Positions 9,510 to 17,186 of a stretch of DNA of 24,367 nucleotides are shown here, in pieces. The translations under genes and the position numbers were made by a program. Numbering within the stretch: position 1 is the first letter of the stretch; each line of letters begins with the position of its first letter. A model generated the notes under the pieces. It searched no databases, was not told the origin of the DNA, and saw nothing but the letters and a program-made list of their open reading frames with translations. Source of the stretch: Candidatus Glassiibacteriota bacterium (GTDB taxonomy: Bacteria > Gemmatimonadota > Glassbacteria > GWA2-58-10); assembly GCA_030604975.1 (NCBI GenBank), contig JAUVUV010000001.1, forward strand, positions 1 through 24,367, read 5' to 3'.

Positions 9510-9532
9510 AACCAGTTCTTGAACCGGTTTTT
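9510..9532 (+). promoter_or_regulatory. Hairpin with U-run just before the DUF2264 start
   Basis: AACCAGTTC (9510-9518) and GAACCGGTT (9521-9529) pair with one mismatch around TT, and a short T-run (9528-9532) follows. The structure ends 12 bases before the ATG at 9545, in a leader with no good Shine-Dalgarno. It could be a weak attenuator or terminator, a translational hairpin or an operator. No decision between these is possible from sequence. Confidence 0.3.
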
Positions 9533-9544
9533 ACTGAGAAAAAG

Positions 9545-11569
9545 ATGGCCTCCTGGCAAAAACCACCTAGCCAAGACATTATCTCCCGAAGGGACTTCAT
9601 CGGCAGGACGGCAGGTGGAGCCTTTCTAGCCCAACTGGCCTGCTCCGGCAAGAAAAGCCTGCCGGAGGAGGCTGCCCAGCCCTCTATTATCCCTACAGGT
9701 TACGGTTACGAGAAATGGGATGAGATATTTCAAACGATCATGCGTGGTTTCGTGCGCAACGCCCTTCGTACCTCGGACACTTTCGCTGTCTGCGACTACC
9801 GCGAAGGCCTGATCCTGAAAAATTTCCTTTCGGCCAGCGGCAAGACCTGTGATTCGGTCACCCGGATCATGCCGGCAATCGCCGCCAGGATATTTTCTCC
9901 CGATGGCGCAAAGACTGTCACCGTGGACGGAAAAACCTGGCACCTGGAAGATATATTCGTCTCGGCGCTTAAAAACGCCACAGACCCGGCGAGCAAGGAT
10001 TTCTGGGAATATGTAACGCCCCGCGGCTGGGATCAGCGCCAGGTCGAGTCTTCTATTGTGGCGTTCAGCCTCTGGCTCGTGTCGGACAAGCTGATGGACA
10101 AATTCTCCTCGCAGGAGAGAAAAAACATCCAGAACTGGCTGGCAAGCTGCACGAGTTTCACTGATCACGGCAACAACTGGGAGCTTTTCACCGCGGTTAA
10201 CCATGCCGCTCGTCTGGCACTTTCAGCACGCTGGCCCGAGTTCGAAGGGGATGAAAAATCTTTTCGGGCGGACCTCGAAGTGATAGATAAAATGTACGCC
10301 GGCCACGGCTGGTACCACGACTCCCTGGAGGGCCACGAGTACGACTACTACAATTTCTGGGTTTTCGCCTCGCATACTCTTTACTGGGACATGATGGTCG
10401 GCGACAGATTCCCGGATTTGCGAAACAAGTACCGCCAGAGGGTAAAAAAATTCCTCGAAACCACTCCTTATTTTTTCGGTGCTAACGGGAGCCACATCTT
10501 GTTCGGCCGCTCGCTGATCTACAGATGGGGCACGCTGACCCCGCTCGTGCTGGCCTACCGCATGGGTCTCTGGCCTTATTCAGTCAGCCTGCTGCGGAGG
10601 ATCTGCAACAGCAACCTCGCCTTTCTCTGGGAGAGCGGAGCCTGGGACGCAGAAAACGAAAAGCTGCGGGAAACCCTTACCCCGCATTCGAGCCGAGCCG
10701 TTTGCGAAAGCTATATCAACAACGGCCATCCCTACTGGGGCATGCAGGCCTTTTTCACAGCCTCATTCGATAAGTACGACCCTTTCTGGCACGCCCCGGA
10801 GGAACCCCTGCCGGTAGAGGCAGGGGATTTCGCGAAAAAAATCGAATCTGCCGGTATCCTGTTACACGGATACAAAAAAAGCGGCCAGGTCCAGATGTGG
10901 CAGGCCCGCTGCTCCAAGCATCACCGCAACAAGTACTACAACTTCTCCTACTCCTCGCATTTCCCGTTCAACGTGGAGATAGTCCAGGAGCTTGTGCCAC
11001 CGGATAACATTCTCTCTTTCCAAACCGGCGATGGGGCGTACGGCAGAAGAGACACCCCTTACACAGGTGAAATAATCTCGGACCGCCAGCTTATCTGGCA
11101 GTGGAACACCTCGGTGGGCGAGTCGAAGATAGAAGTTGAAAGCACAGTGCTGATCGACGGCGAAATTCAGTGGCGGGCGCATCGGGTGAATATCACCGGC
11201 AGCCAGCAGTTGTCCGCGGCCGAGTCCACCTATGCCCTGGGGCTTAACCTGGAGGAAACCCCGGAGGTGCGCTCAGGCGGGGTCTGGGAGTACGGCAGGT
11301 CGCCAGCAACAGGGTACGCGGTGTTCATCCGGGCTATTTTCGGTTTCAACCAGCACGAGCCGCTGAGCGGATTCCAGGGCCGGGAGAACCTTAACAGCTT
11401 ACACCCCAGGGGCCTCCAGGCAAGTGTAACCTGCACCCTGATGCCCGGCGAACACGTGCTGATCGCGGCAGCCTACGCAAGTCCGAATCCTCTCTCTATT
11501 GACCAACTCCGGGCCCGGACAAACCAAATGCCGAAAGAGATAGCTGAGTTTGCCGGGATGGAGTTGTAG
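9545..11569 (+). CDS. Tat-exported DUF2264 family protein
   Basis: This 674-residue protein has a twin-arginine leader (IISRRDFIGRT, R15-R16) and a cysteine at residue 33 after QLA, a poor lipobox, so lipid anchoring is only possible. The mature part matches DUF2264 as I recall it: an aromatic-rich helical domain likely to be an (alpha/alpha) toroid, with segments such as NNWELFTAVNHAARLAL, GWYHDSLEGHEYDYYNFW and SRAVCESYINNGHPYWGM, then a beta-rich C-terminal half. Proteins of this type occur in polysaccharide utilisation loci, and some relatives are described as glycoside hydrolases acting on uronic acid-containing glycans. Applying that here is inference, and the substrate and catalytic residues are not determined. 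It is a single gene, divergent from the RND permease. The leader resembles that of the oxidoreductase at 2408. Confidence 0.8.
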   Translation: MASWQKPPSQDIISRRDFIGRTAGGAFLAQLACSGKKSLPEEAAQPSIIPTGYGYEKWDEIFQTIMRGFVRNALRTSDTFAVCDYREGLILKNFLSASGKTCDSVTRIMPAIAARIFSPDGAKTVTVDGKTWHLEDIFVSALKNATDPASKDFWEYVTPRGWDQRQVESSIVAFSLWLVSDKLMDKFSSQERKNIQNWLASCTSFTDHGNNWELFTAVNHAARLALSARWPEFEGDEKSFRADLEVIDKMYAGHGWYHDSLEGHEYDYYNFWVFASHTLYWDMMVGDRFPDLRNKYRQRVKKFLETTPYFFGANGSHILFGRSLIYRWGTLTPLVLAYRMGLWPYSVSLLRRICNSNLAFLWESGAWDAENEKLRETLTPHSSRAVCESYINNGHPYWGMQAFFTASFDKYDPFWHAPEEPLPVEAGDFAKKIESAGILLHGYKKSGQVQMWQARCSKHHRNKYYNFSYSSHFPFNVEIVQELVPPDNILSFQTGDGAYGRRDTPYTGEIISDRQLIWQWNTSVGESKIEVESTVLIDGEIQWRAHRVNITGSQQLSAAESTYALGLNLEETPEVRSGGVWEYGRSPATGYAVFIRAIFGFNQHEPLSGFQGRENLNSLHPRGLQASVTCTLMPGEHVLIAAAYASPNPLSIDQLRARTNQMPKEIAEFAGMEL

Positions 11570-11702
11570 TATCTGGCCTCCTTCCCGGGAGTTTTAGCAA
11601 TATCTAGATTTTACTCCTGTGACCAGTATTTATTTCTTAAACTCTACCTCCCGGTAGCTGTGAAAAAATTTCAATCTTGGTTTCTTTTACCTTTTTTCCC
11701 AA

Positions 11703-11731
11703 TTGACTTTTTACCCATTCGGTGCAATAAT
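11703..11731 (+). promoter_or_regulatory. Candidate sigma-70 promoter for the HD-GYP-like gene
   Basis: TTGACT (11703-11708) and AATAAT (11726-11731) are separated by 17 bases, each one mismatch from consensus. The predicted start site is about 90 bases before the ATG at 11829. The rest of the 259-base gap (11570-11828) is AT-rich; I saw no U-tract terminator for the upstream DUF2264 gene in it. Confidence 0.45.
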
Positions 11732-11828
11732 AACTCTACCGGACAGGAATTTTTTTATTAATTTATAAACTACATTCCGGCTTTTCCGGTCAATTTCTCT
11801 CTGTCTTAAAATCTGCGAGAAAAGCACG

Positions 11829-13343
11829 ATGAGTTTCGATGACATTTTCTCCGCTGCAGCCGAGACCATAGGACTGCATGGCCTGGATTCAATCCTCAAG
11901 TTCACCCACTTTCACCCGCTGAACACCACATCTTTCCGGGAAGGGCTGGAACTGGCCGAGGACCTTAAATCCGATTCGGGAACGATCCTCTATCCCAAGG
12001 GAACCGAGGTTACCCGGGAGCGGATCGAAAGGCTGCTCAAGTTCCGCGAATCTAACCCCGATATGGACTTCAACCTCATGATCAAGCGCAACGAGAAACT
12101 GACCCAGAAGTTCCGCGAAGAGATCAAGGAACGGATGGACCACCTTCTCACTCAACGTAAAAAATCGAAAGTAACCAGTGACTTGATGAAAAACATTGAT
12201 AACTCCTTTAATACGATAATCGGCAAGATGCTCGACGAACAGAATATCACCCTCGCACTGTATAAGATGCGTTTTTCCTGCGAACTTGCAAAAACGAAGC
12301 TGGCGTCTCGCTATGCCGACTATGCAATGGAAGTAGCCATCTTTTCGCTGGCCCTCGCCACCTCAGAGAAATACGAGCCGATCCTTGGTGGCAACGAGGA
12401 CAAGCTGTACCAGGTCGTCACAGCCGGGCTGTTCCACAACTACGGGGCTGTTTTCGAGATCGATAAAATCCACGAACTTCCTGCCAATAAAAGACCGGAG
12501 ATGTACTGGGAAGAAATCCGCCGGGGGATCGATAATCTCTCTGATCTGGAGCTGGGCGCAGAAATCCTGACTGCCATTAAAAGCCTGTGCGATTACCAGA
12601 AAGGTGAGCGGGGTTTTGTCGCCGAAGACAAATCAGCCGCTCTGCCAAACGTCCTTGTCGTGGTGGATACCTTCCTTCAGAAAGAGACCGGGCTGTTCGG
12701 AGATCCGTTCGAGGCCAAACATGTGGTGGACAAGATGAATATCCAGGCCAAGGAAAAACAACTCAACGAGCTGGCGGTGCAGGCCCTGACCCTGGGATTG
12801 AACCTCTCCGATATCTTCGATTTTTACGCCGAGCTGGACCGGCTGGTCAAGGAATGTCCCTATGAATCGGCAGTATCTTACCCGCTGACCCACTTATACA
12901 GCCCGACTATTTTTATCTGTAAAAGGAAGGTGACCAAGTGTCTTTACCTCGAGCTCGCGGTTAACACTGTTAACCTCGTCCAGCGCCTGGGCGAACTTTC
13001 CCCTGGTGAATACCACCGCTGCAAGCTATTGACACCGAATGTGTCAGCCTTCTATGAGAAACACTATGTAGAAATCAAGGTATCTACTGCCGATAAAGCC
13101 AAGGCCGAAGGGGGATTGAAAGAAGCGACACCTGAAAATGGTGGGACACCAGAAGCGTCTGTTAAAAAAGAAGAAGCTATGCAGGAGGAGAAAAAAGAAG
13201 AAGCTGTGCAAGAGGAGAAAAAGGAAGAAGCTGTGCAAGAGGAGAAAAAGGAAGAAGCTGTACAGGAGGAGAAAAAAGAAGAAGCTGTGCAAGAGGAGAA
13301 AAAGGAAGAGGCAAAGTCAGAGGATAAACCCGCGAATTCCTGA
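11829..13343 (+). CDS. Degenerate HD-GYP-like domain protein with repetitive charged tail
   Basis: This is a 504-residue cytoplasmic protein without signal peptide or membrane segment. Residues 50-75 (ILYPKGTEVTRERIERLL) look like the segment before the catalytic domain in HD-GYP proteins. The HD region follows, with AGLFHNYGAVFEIDKI where active members have a LLHDIGK-type motif: the metal-binding aspartate is Asn204, and the later His-His-Glu element reads as DYQKGERGF. Cyclic-di-GMP phosphodiesterase activity is therefore unlikely, and a binding or scaffold role is more probable (inference). From about residue 415 the sequence is low complexity, ending in 9-residue repeats of the KKEEAVQEE type. 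The N-terminal DDIFSAAAETIGL and the tail have no known function. A good hairpin terminator follows. An ordinary active HD-GYP enzyme is the less likely alternative. Confidence 0.65.
   Translation: MSFDDIFSAAAETIGLHGLDSILKFTHFHPLNTTSFREGLELAEDLKSDSGTILYPKGTEVTRERIERLLKFRESNPDMDFNLMIKRNEKLTQKFREEIKERMDHLLTQRKKSKVTSDLMKNIDNSFNTIIGKMLDEQNITLALYKMRFSCELAKTKLASRYADYAMEVAIFSLALATSEKYEPILGGNEDKLYQVVTAGLFHNYGAVFEIDKIHELPANKRPEMYWEEIRRGIDNLSDLELGAEILTAIKSLCDYQKGERGFVAEDKSAALPNVLVVVDTFLQKETGLFGDPFEAKHVVDKMNIQAKEKQLNELAVQALTLGLNLSDIFDFYAELDRLVKECPYESAVSYPLTHLYSPTIFICKRKVTKCLYLELAVNTVNLVQRLGELSPGEYHRCKLLTPNVSAFYEKHYVEIKVSTADKAKAEGGLKEATPENGGTPEASVKKEEAMQEEKKEEAVQEEKKEEAVQEEKKEEAVQEEKKEEAVQEEKKEEAKSEDKPANS
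13164..13313 (+). repeat. 27-bp coding tandem repeat, five copies plus a partial
   Basis: Five units of 27 bases (starting at 13164, 13191, 13218, 13245 and 13272) plus a 15-base partial copy encode KKEEAMQEE once and KKEEAVQEE four times. Copies differ only at a few bases (for example AAAAAA/AAAAAG, GTGCAA/GTACAG), which suggests recent expansion by slippage or unequal exchange. All copies keep the frame. The product is an alternating Lys/Glu helix-forming tail. Confidence 0.95.
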
Positions 13344-13389
13344 TTTCTTAACCGGTCCAGAAAAGAATTTTTCAATTAAACGCATACGT

Positions 13390-13419
13390 GGCCGAGGTAT
13401 TATGACCCCGGCCTTTTTT
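13390..13419 (+). terminator. Rho-independent terminator
   Basis: GGCCGAGGT (13390-13398) pairs with ACCCCGGCC (13405-13413) with one mismatch, has a 6-base loop, and is followed by six T. It lies 46 bases after the stop of the HD-GYP-like gene and just before the 3' end of the convergent archease gene. Confidence 0.85.
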
Positions 13420-13432
13420 ATTGAAATCTCTT

Positions 13433-13861
13433 CTATACATCCAGAACCACTGTTGCCCTCAGGATTCCTTCGGGTTCGAGCCGCTCTATTTTCAGCCGGT
13501 GCCAGGTGACAGCCTTGACCTCCCCGGCGATCTCGTGACTGGCCTCATCGGCTTTCTCCCCCCGGGCAACCGCGGCCAGAGAGTTCTGCGTTAGCGATTC
13601 GAAAGCGGTCGTTGCGCATAACCAGCCCTCTGAGGTGTAGAGGTAGAGCAGTTCGGTCATCCAGCTCCGCAAAAGCTCCTCCGGGGATTCCTCCTCCAGC
13701 TCGATCTTCCTTTCCTCAGCCGGCTTTATTCGCCTCGGGTCAGTCAACTGCGCCATCAGCGCCTCTGCCGCAGAAGCAAAAAGTTCTTGCAGGTCTCTGC
13801 CGTAAATGTGAAGCCCGATATCTGCGGTATGCTCGAATAACTCGTATTTTTTTGACTTCAT
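13433..13861 (-). CDS. Archease family protein
   Basis: This 142-residue protein matches archease along its length: YELFEHTADIGLHIYG at the N-terminus with the conserved aspartate, a central acidic helix (SPEELLRSWMTELLYLY), HEIAGEVKAVTWHRLKIER, and the C-terminal RATVVLDV, whose aspartate belongs to the metal-binding site. Archease activates the RNA ligase RtcB by promoting its guanylylation and is involved in tRNA splicing or RNA repair. No rtcB gene lies in the window, so the partner must be elsewhere. The ATG at 13859-13861 has a modest purine-rich upstream region. The gene converges with the HD-GYP-like gene and is divergent from dtd. Confidence 0.9.
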   Translation of the reverse strand: MKSKKYELFEHTADIGLHIYGRDLQELFASAAEALMAQLTDPRRIKPAEERKIELEEESPEELLRSWMTELLYLYTSEGWLCATTAFESLTQNSLAAVARGEKADEASHEIAGEVKAVTWHRLKIERLEPEGILRATVVLDV

Positions 13862-13942
13862 CCCTGCCAGCTTTCCTCAAAAAAGTTGTTTTCCCTAACA
13901 AAATCAGCCGCTCCACCGGTGCGAACCGTCAATGGAGCTTCC

Positions 13943-13970
13943 TTGACAGAAAAATCTTTTCTTGTCAAAT
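13943..13970 (+). promoter_or_regulatory. Candidate dtd promoter overlapping an inverted repeat
   Basis: TTGACA (13943-13948) and TCAAAT (13965-13970) are spaced by 16 bases and point toward dtd, about 60 bases away. The same stretch is an inverted repeat: TTGACA at 13943 and TGTCAA at 13963-13968 with 14 bases between them. It could be a regulator site in the 170-base gap between archease and dtd. Confidence 0.4.
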
Positions 13971-14031
13971 TGATGCAATATTTCATGGTCGCTTCTTAAC
14001 AAACTTATACCGCAGGAAAGGGAGAAACAAG

Positions 14032-14469
14032 ATGCGCGTTGTAGTTCAGCGGGTCAGTCGGGCATCGGTTACAATTAACAGTGAGGTTGTTGGGTCAATC
14101 GGCACCGGGCTGCTGCTGTTGGTGGCAATGCATGGGGAAGAAACCGCGGAGGATGTTGCCTGGATGGCCAACCGCTGCGTAGGCCTGAGAGTTTTTCAGG
14201 ATCCGGAAGGCAAGATGAACCTCTCGCTCAAGGATGTGGGCGGTTCGCTTCTGGTGGTCAGCCAGTTCACCCTTTACGGCGACTGCAGCAAGGGCAGACG
14301 GCCGTCATTTATCAGGGCTGGTGATCCGGAAATAAGCGAAAAACTGATCGACCGGTTTGTTGAACTGCTGCGCGCGGAGGACGTGAAGGTCGCCACCGGG
14401 CGTTTCGGCGCAATGATGAAAGTTGAACTAGCCAATGAAGGCCCGGTTACCCTGATAATCGAACGGTGA
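14032..14469 (+). CDS. dtd: D-aminoacyl-tRNA deacylase
   Basis: This is a 145-residue DTD. It hydrolyses D-amino acids (and glycine) wrongly attached to tRNA, in the cytoplasm, usually as a homodimer. MRVVVQRVSRASVTI is the typical start. VVSQFTLYGD contains the SQxTL motif and NEGPVTLIIE the Gly-cisPro motif, which together form the chiral-proofreading pocket. The ATG at 14032 is preceded by AGGAAAGGGAG (14014-14024). The same frame is open further upstream to 13612, but that part runs antisense to archease and is not coding. The stop codon overlaps the GTG start of maf (GTGA), so the two are probably translationally coupled. Confidence 0.95.
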   Translation: MRVVVQRVSRASVTINSEVVGSIGTGLLLLVAMHGEETAEDVAWMANRCVGLRVFQDPEGKMNLSLKDVGGSLLVVSQFTLYGDCSKGRRPSFIRAGDPEISEKLIDRFVELLRAEDVKVATGRFGAMMKVELANEGPVTLIIER

Positions 14470-15128
14470 CCTGGCTGGAAACCGTTAAAATGGTCAAAGA
14501 TACTCTGGGCATCAAAAACCGACACCCGCATTTCATCCTGGCCAGCGCCTCCCCCCGCCGGACCAACCTTCTGACCCAGATCGGGGTCGTACATGAGGTA
14601 ATCCCGGCCGAGGTGGACGAGATCTCGAATGTTCCTGCCGAACCAGGTGCGCATGTTAAAGTGCTCGCTGAGCGCAAGGCTCTCTGGGTGGCCTCACGCC
14701 GCCAGGAGGCACTGGTCCTGGGTGCGGATACCGTTGTTTATCAGGAGAATGAGATTCTCGGTAAACCCTCGAACTTCGACGACGCCTGCCGGATGGTTGA
14801 ACGCCTGGCAGGAAATGAACACCAGGTCTTTACCGGGATCGCTCTCGCCGGGCCGGCCAGCCGCGAGGTGGAAAGCTCTTTCGAGGTAACCCGGGTGCGC
14901 TTCCGGCCCCTGTATAAAAAACACATCAAGCTCTATGTCTCCACCGGGGAACCTTTCGACAAGGCCGGCGCCTACGGGATCCAGGGCTTTGGAGCGACCC
15001 TGGTGGAGAGTGTCGAGGGCTGCTATTTCAACGTAATGGGATTGCCCTTGACACGGCTGTTAAGAATGCTCGCCGCCCGCGGGTACGACTATCCGTTCGG
15101 TCCCCTTGTTCAGTCTTCAAAAAAATAA
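14466..15128 (+). CDS. maf: Maf-like nucleoside triphosphate pyrophosphatase
   Basis: This 220-residue protein hydrolyses non-canonical or modified nucleoside triphosphates to monophosphates. The family signature ASASPRR near residue 26 binds phosphate, LGADTVV supplies the conserved aspartate (D88), and HQVFTGIAL and DKAGAYGIQG are also diagnostic. The chosen GTG start at 14466 overlaps the dtd stop by four bases. An ATG at 14490 would remove eight residues and is an acceptable alternative, since neither has a clear Shine-Dalgarno. The C-terminal YDYPFGPLVQSSKK is a little longer than usual. The dtd-maf pairing joins two quality-control enzymes. Confidence 0.95.
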   Translation: MTWLETVKMVKDTLGIKNRHPHFILASASPRRTNLLTQIGVVHEVIPAEVDEISNVPAEPGAHVKVLAERKALWVASRRQEALVLGADTVVYQENEILGKPSNFDDACRMVERLAGNEHQVFTGIALAGPASREVESSFEVTRVRFRPLYKKHIKLYVSTGEPFDKAGAYGIQGFGATLVESVEGCYFNVMGLPLTRLLRMLAARGYDYPFGPLVQSSKK

Positions 15129-15181
15129 CCACATGCCTGTATCTGATAGCATCTCTGAGCTTTTGTCTTGCGCTGTGGAAT

Positions 15182-15372
15182 ATTGAAGAGATAAAAAATT
15201 TCTGCAAAGTTAACTGTAACGAGAGCTTTCCGCTGTTTTCCAAAATTTCGGTCAAGGGTGATGACATTCACCCGTTGTATGAGTATCTTACTTCCGAGGA
15301 TACCAATCCAGGGTTTGCTGGTGAAATACCCTGAAATTTCACCAGGTCTCTGGTTAACCGGCAGGAGTTTGA
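15182..15372 (+). pseudogene. Glutathione peroxidase remnant (3' half, with nonsense codon)
   Basis: Between maf and the glycosyltransferase gene, the frame from 15185 reads EEIKNFCKVN, then FPLFSKISVKGDDIHPLYEY, LTSEDTNPGFAGEIP, TGA at 15332-15334, and NFTRSLVNRQEF. This follows the middle and C-terminal part of bacterial glutathione peroxidases, where GEI is followed by the catalytic WNF. The tryptophan codon is TGA, and the next residues NF are kept. The N-terminal half with the active-site Cys and the end of the protein are missing. Upstream of 15182 the frame no longer resembles the family. The fragment cannot encode an enzyme. Base pairs near its end provide the ribosome-binding site of the next gene. 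Confidence 0.75.
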
Positions 15373-17064
15373 TTGCCAGGCACACAGGCTTCCAGCCCGA
15401 ATTTAGCGGATAGCAAGCCATCCGGCACGCCTATCAGGCTCTGCGTACTGGTAGCGGTGGTGTATTTACTGATCACCCTGCCCTTTCTGGGACGTCCGCC
15501 GCTGTTCGACCCGGACGAGGGCTACTATCCGGAAACCGCCCGCGAGATGCTCGAGCGCGGCAACCTGCTCGACCCGATATTCAACGGCCAGCCGCGCTGG
15601 GGCAAGCCAGTTGCATTTTATCTGGCCGAGACTGTCTCTTTCAAGGTGTTCGGCATGGATGAATGGGCGGCAAGGCTGCCGAGCGTTCTCGCCGGCCTTG
15701 GATTTGTCCTGCTGACCCTCTCCGCCGGCGCCCGGCTCTTCAATGTCCGGGCCGGTTTTTACGCAGGCCTGCTTACCGCCGTGTCTTTGCAGCCGGTGGT
15801 TTACTCGCGCACTGCGGTTCCAGACATGCTGCTTAGCGTTTTCGTAACTCTGTCGCTTTACGCTTTCCTTCGCTCCCGGGTGATTGGCAGGCAAACAGCT
15901 TCTGATAATACAAGGTGGTGGCTTCTGCTTGCCTATGCCTCAGCCGGCCTCGCTTTTCTTACCAAGGGCCCCCTGGGTCTGATTCTTCCCGGCTTGACAA
16001 TCTTTGCCTACCTCCTTTTTTCTGGAAACGCGAAAGGTCTTCTCGAGCTAAAACCCCTGACTGGAATCCTGGTGTTCCTTCTGGTCGCTGCTCCCTGGTT
16101 TATTTACATGTACTCTCTTCACGGGGTACCTTTCCTGAACGAACACTTTATCCAGCGGAATGTCAACCGTTATTTCACCACTAAATGGCAGCACTCGGGC
16201 TCGGTTCTTTATTATGCACCAGTGCTTATCGCCGGGGTTTTTCCCTGGACAGTGGCTTTTCTGGGGGGTCTGGGCTCCATTTTGCACCAGGCATTTGGGA
16301 AAGCGCGGAGGCTGGGAAACAAGACATTTCGCAATGAGGATATTTTCGTTTTCTGCTGGTTCGGCGTGATGTTTATTTTTTTCAGTTTCAGCCATTCCAA
16401 GTTGCCGAATTATGTACTGCCGCTATATCCGGCGATGATACTCCTTGCTGCACGCTTTATCCTGGAACTCGAAAATCGCCCATCGAGCAAGCTTGCCCAT
16501 GCCCTTGTCTGGATTACCGCTGGCTTAACTGCCGCGCTGGCCCTCGCAGGAGGTTCCGTTCTGGCAGGCAAGCTGAAAGAGGATTTCGCAACCATTCTTT
16601 TCTGGCTTTCGCCTTTGGTAATAATAATGGCGGCGGCACCTGTTTTTCTATTCACGAAGAGGCTTACCCACTGGGTGGGAGTCTCCGCTGCCGGGATGGT
16701 GGTGTTCATGGCTGTCATAACCGGGCTTGCGATCCCTGAAATAGACCGGCTGCAGGCGGTTAAAACCTTGAGCCTCGAACACCGGCACCGTTTTGAAGAT
16801 ACCCCGCGCCTGGCGGTCTGGCGGGTCTGGCAGCCCTCCTTTCTGTTCTACACAGGTAAACAGGTTCTGCGTTTCAACCCTGATCTCGACAACTGGGAAA
16901 AGCCCCGAGCCGAGGGAATACGCTGGGTGCTGACCCGCGAGTCTGCACTCGGAGAGATAGAGAAACTCACCGGAGCGCTGCCTGAGGAAGCTTACCGAAT
17001 GGGAAACAGGGTACTGCTCCGGATTGCGGCAAACAACGCCTCTCAGGACGAAAGTGGCTATTAA
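15373..17064 (+). CDS. ArnT/PMT-type membrane glycosyltransferase
   Basis: This 563-residue protein has about a dozen transmembrane helices. The first loop carries DPDEGYYPETAREML, then FNGQPRWGKPVAFYL and MDEWAARLPSVLAG. This is the hallmark of ArnT-like (GT83/PMT-2) enzymes, with the acidic residue pair that binds the polyprenyl-phosphate sugar donor. Such enzymes transfer a sugar from a lipid carrier to lipid A, proteins or another envelope acceptor on the outer face of the inner membrane. The acceptor is unknown, and no arn operon is near. The start is TTG at 15373 with AGGAG (15363-15367) 5 bases upstream. The C-terminal 130 residues are a soluble domain. It probably has its own promoter, but none was evident in the 244 bases before it, which hold the glutathione peroxidase remnant. 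Confidence 0.88.
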   Translation: MPGTQASSPNLADSKPSGTPIRLCVLVAVVYLLITLPFLGRPPLFDPDEGYYPETAREMLERGNLLDPIFNGQPRWGKPVAFYLAETVSFKVFGMDEWAARLPSVLAGLGFVLLTLSAGARLFNVRAGFYAGLLTAVSLQPVVYSRTAVPDMLLSVFVTLSLYAFLRSRVIGRQTASDNTRWWLLLAYASAGLAFLTKGPLGLILPGLTIFAYLLFSGNAKGLLELKPLTGILVFLLVAAPWFIYMYSLHGVPFLNEHFIQRNVNRYFTTKWQHSGSVLYYAPVLIAGVFPWTVAFLGGLGSILHQAFGKARRLGNKTFRNEDIFVFCWFGVMFIFFSFSHSKLPNYVLPLYPAMILLAARFILELENRPSSKLAHALVWITAGLTAALALAGGSVLAGKLKEDFATILFWLSPLVIIMAAAPVFLFTKRLTHWVGVSAAGMVVFMAVITGLAIPEIDRLQAVKTLSLEHRHRFEDTPRLAVWRVWQPSFLFYTGKQVLRFNPDLDNWEKPRAEGIRWVLTRESALGEIEKLTGALPEEAYRMGNRVLLRIAANNASQDESGY

Positions 17065-17067
17065 ATA

Positions 17068-17096
17068 TTGACTTATCGGATAATTATTTCCATATT
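17068..17096 (+). promoter_or_regulatory. Candidate promoter for the S41 protease gene
   Basis: TTGACT (17068-17073) is followed after 17 bases by CATATT (17091-17096). It starts just 3 bases after the stop of the glycosyltransferase gene and gives a leader of about 85 bases. The -10 match is moderate. Confidence 0.35.
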
Positions 17097-17186
17097 TAAA
17101 ATCTCTTGCTCAATTAAAGGGATGAGTTAAGGGAAGGGGCAAGGTTTTTCGAAACGATCCGGGAATCCCATGGCGAAAGGTCTAAT

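Noticed and set aside
13164..13313. CRISPR-like direct repeats
   Set aside because: The repeats are contiguous with no spacers, keep the reading frame and encode a regular peptide, so this is a coding minisatellite.
13612..14031. N-terminal extension of dtd
   Set aside because: The extension is antisense to archease and low in complexity, while the internal ATG at 14032 has a strong Shine-Dalgarno and the family's normal start.
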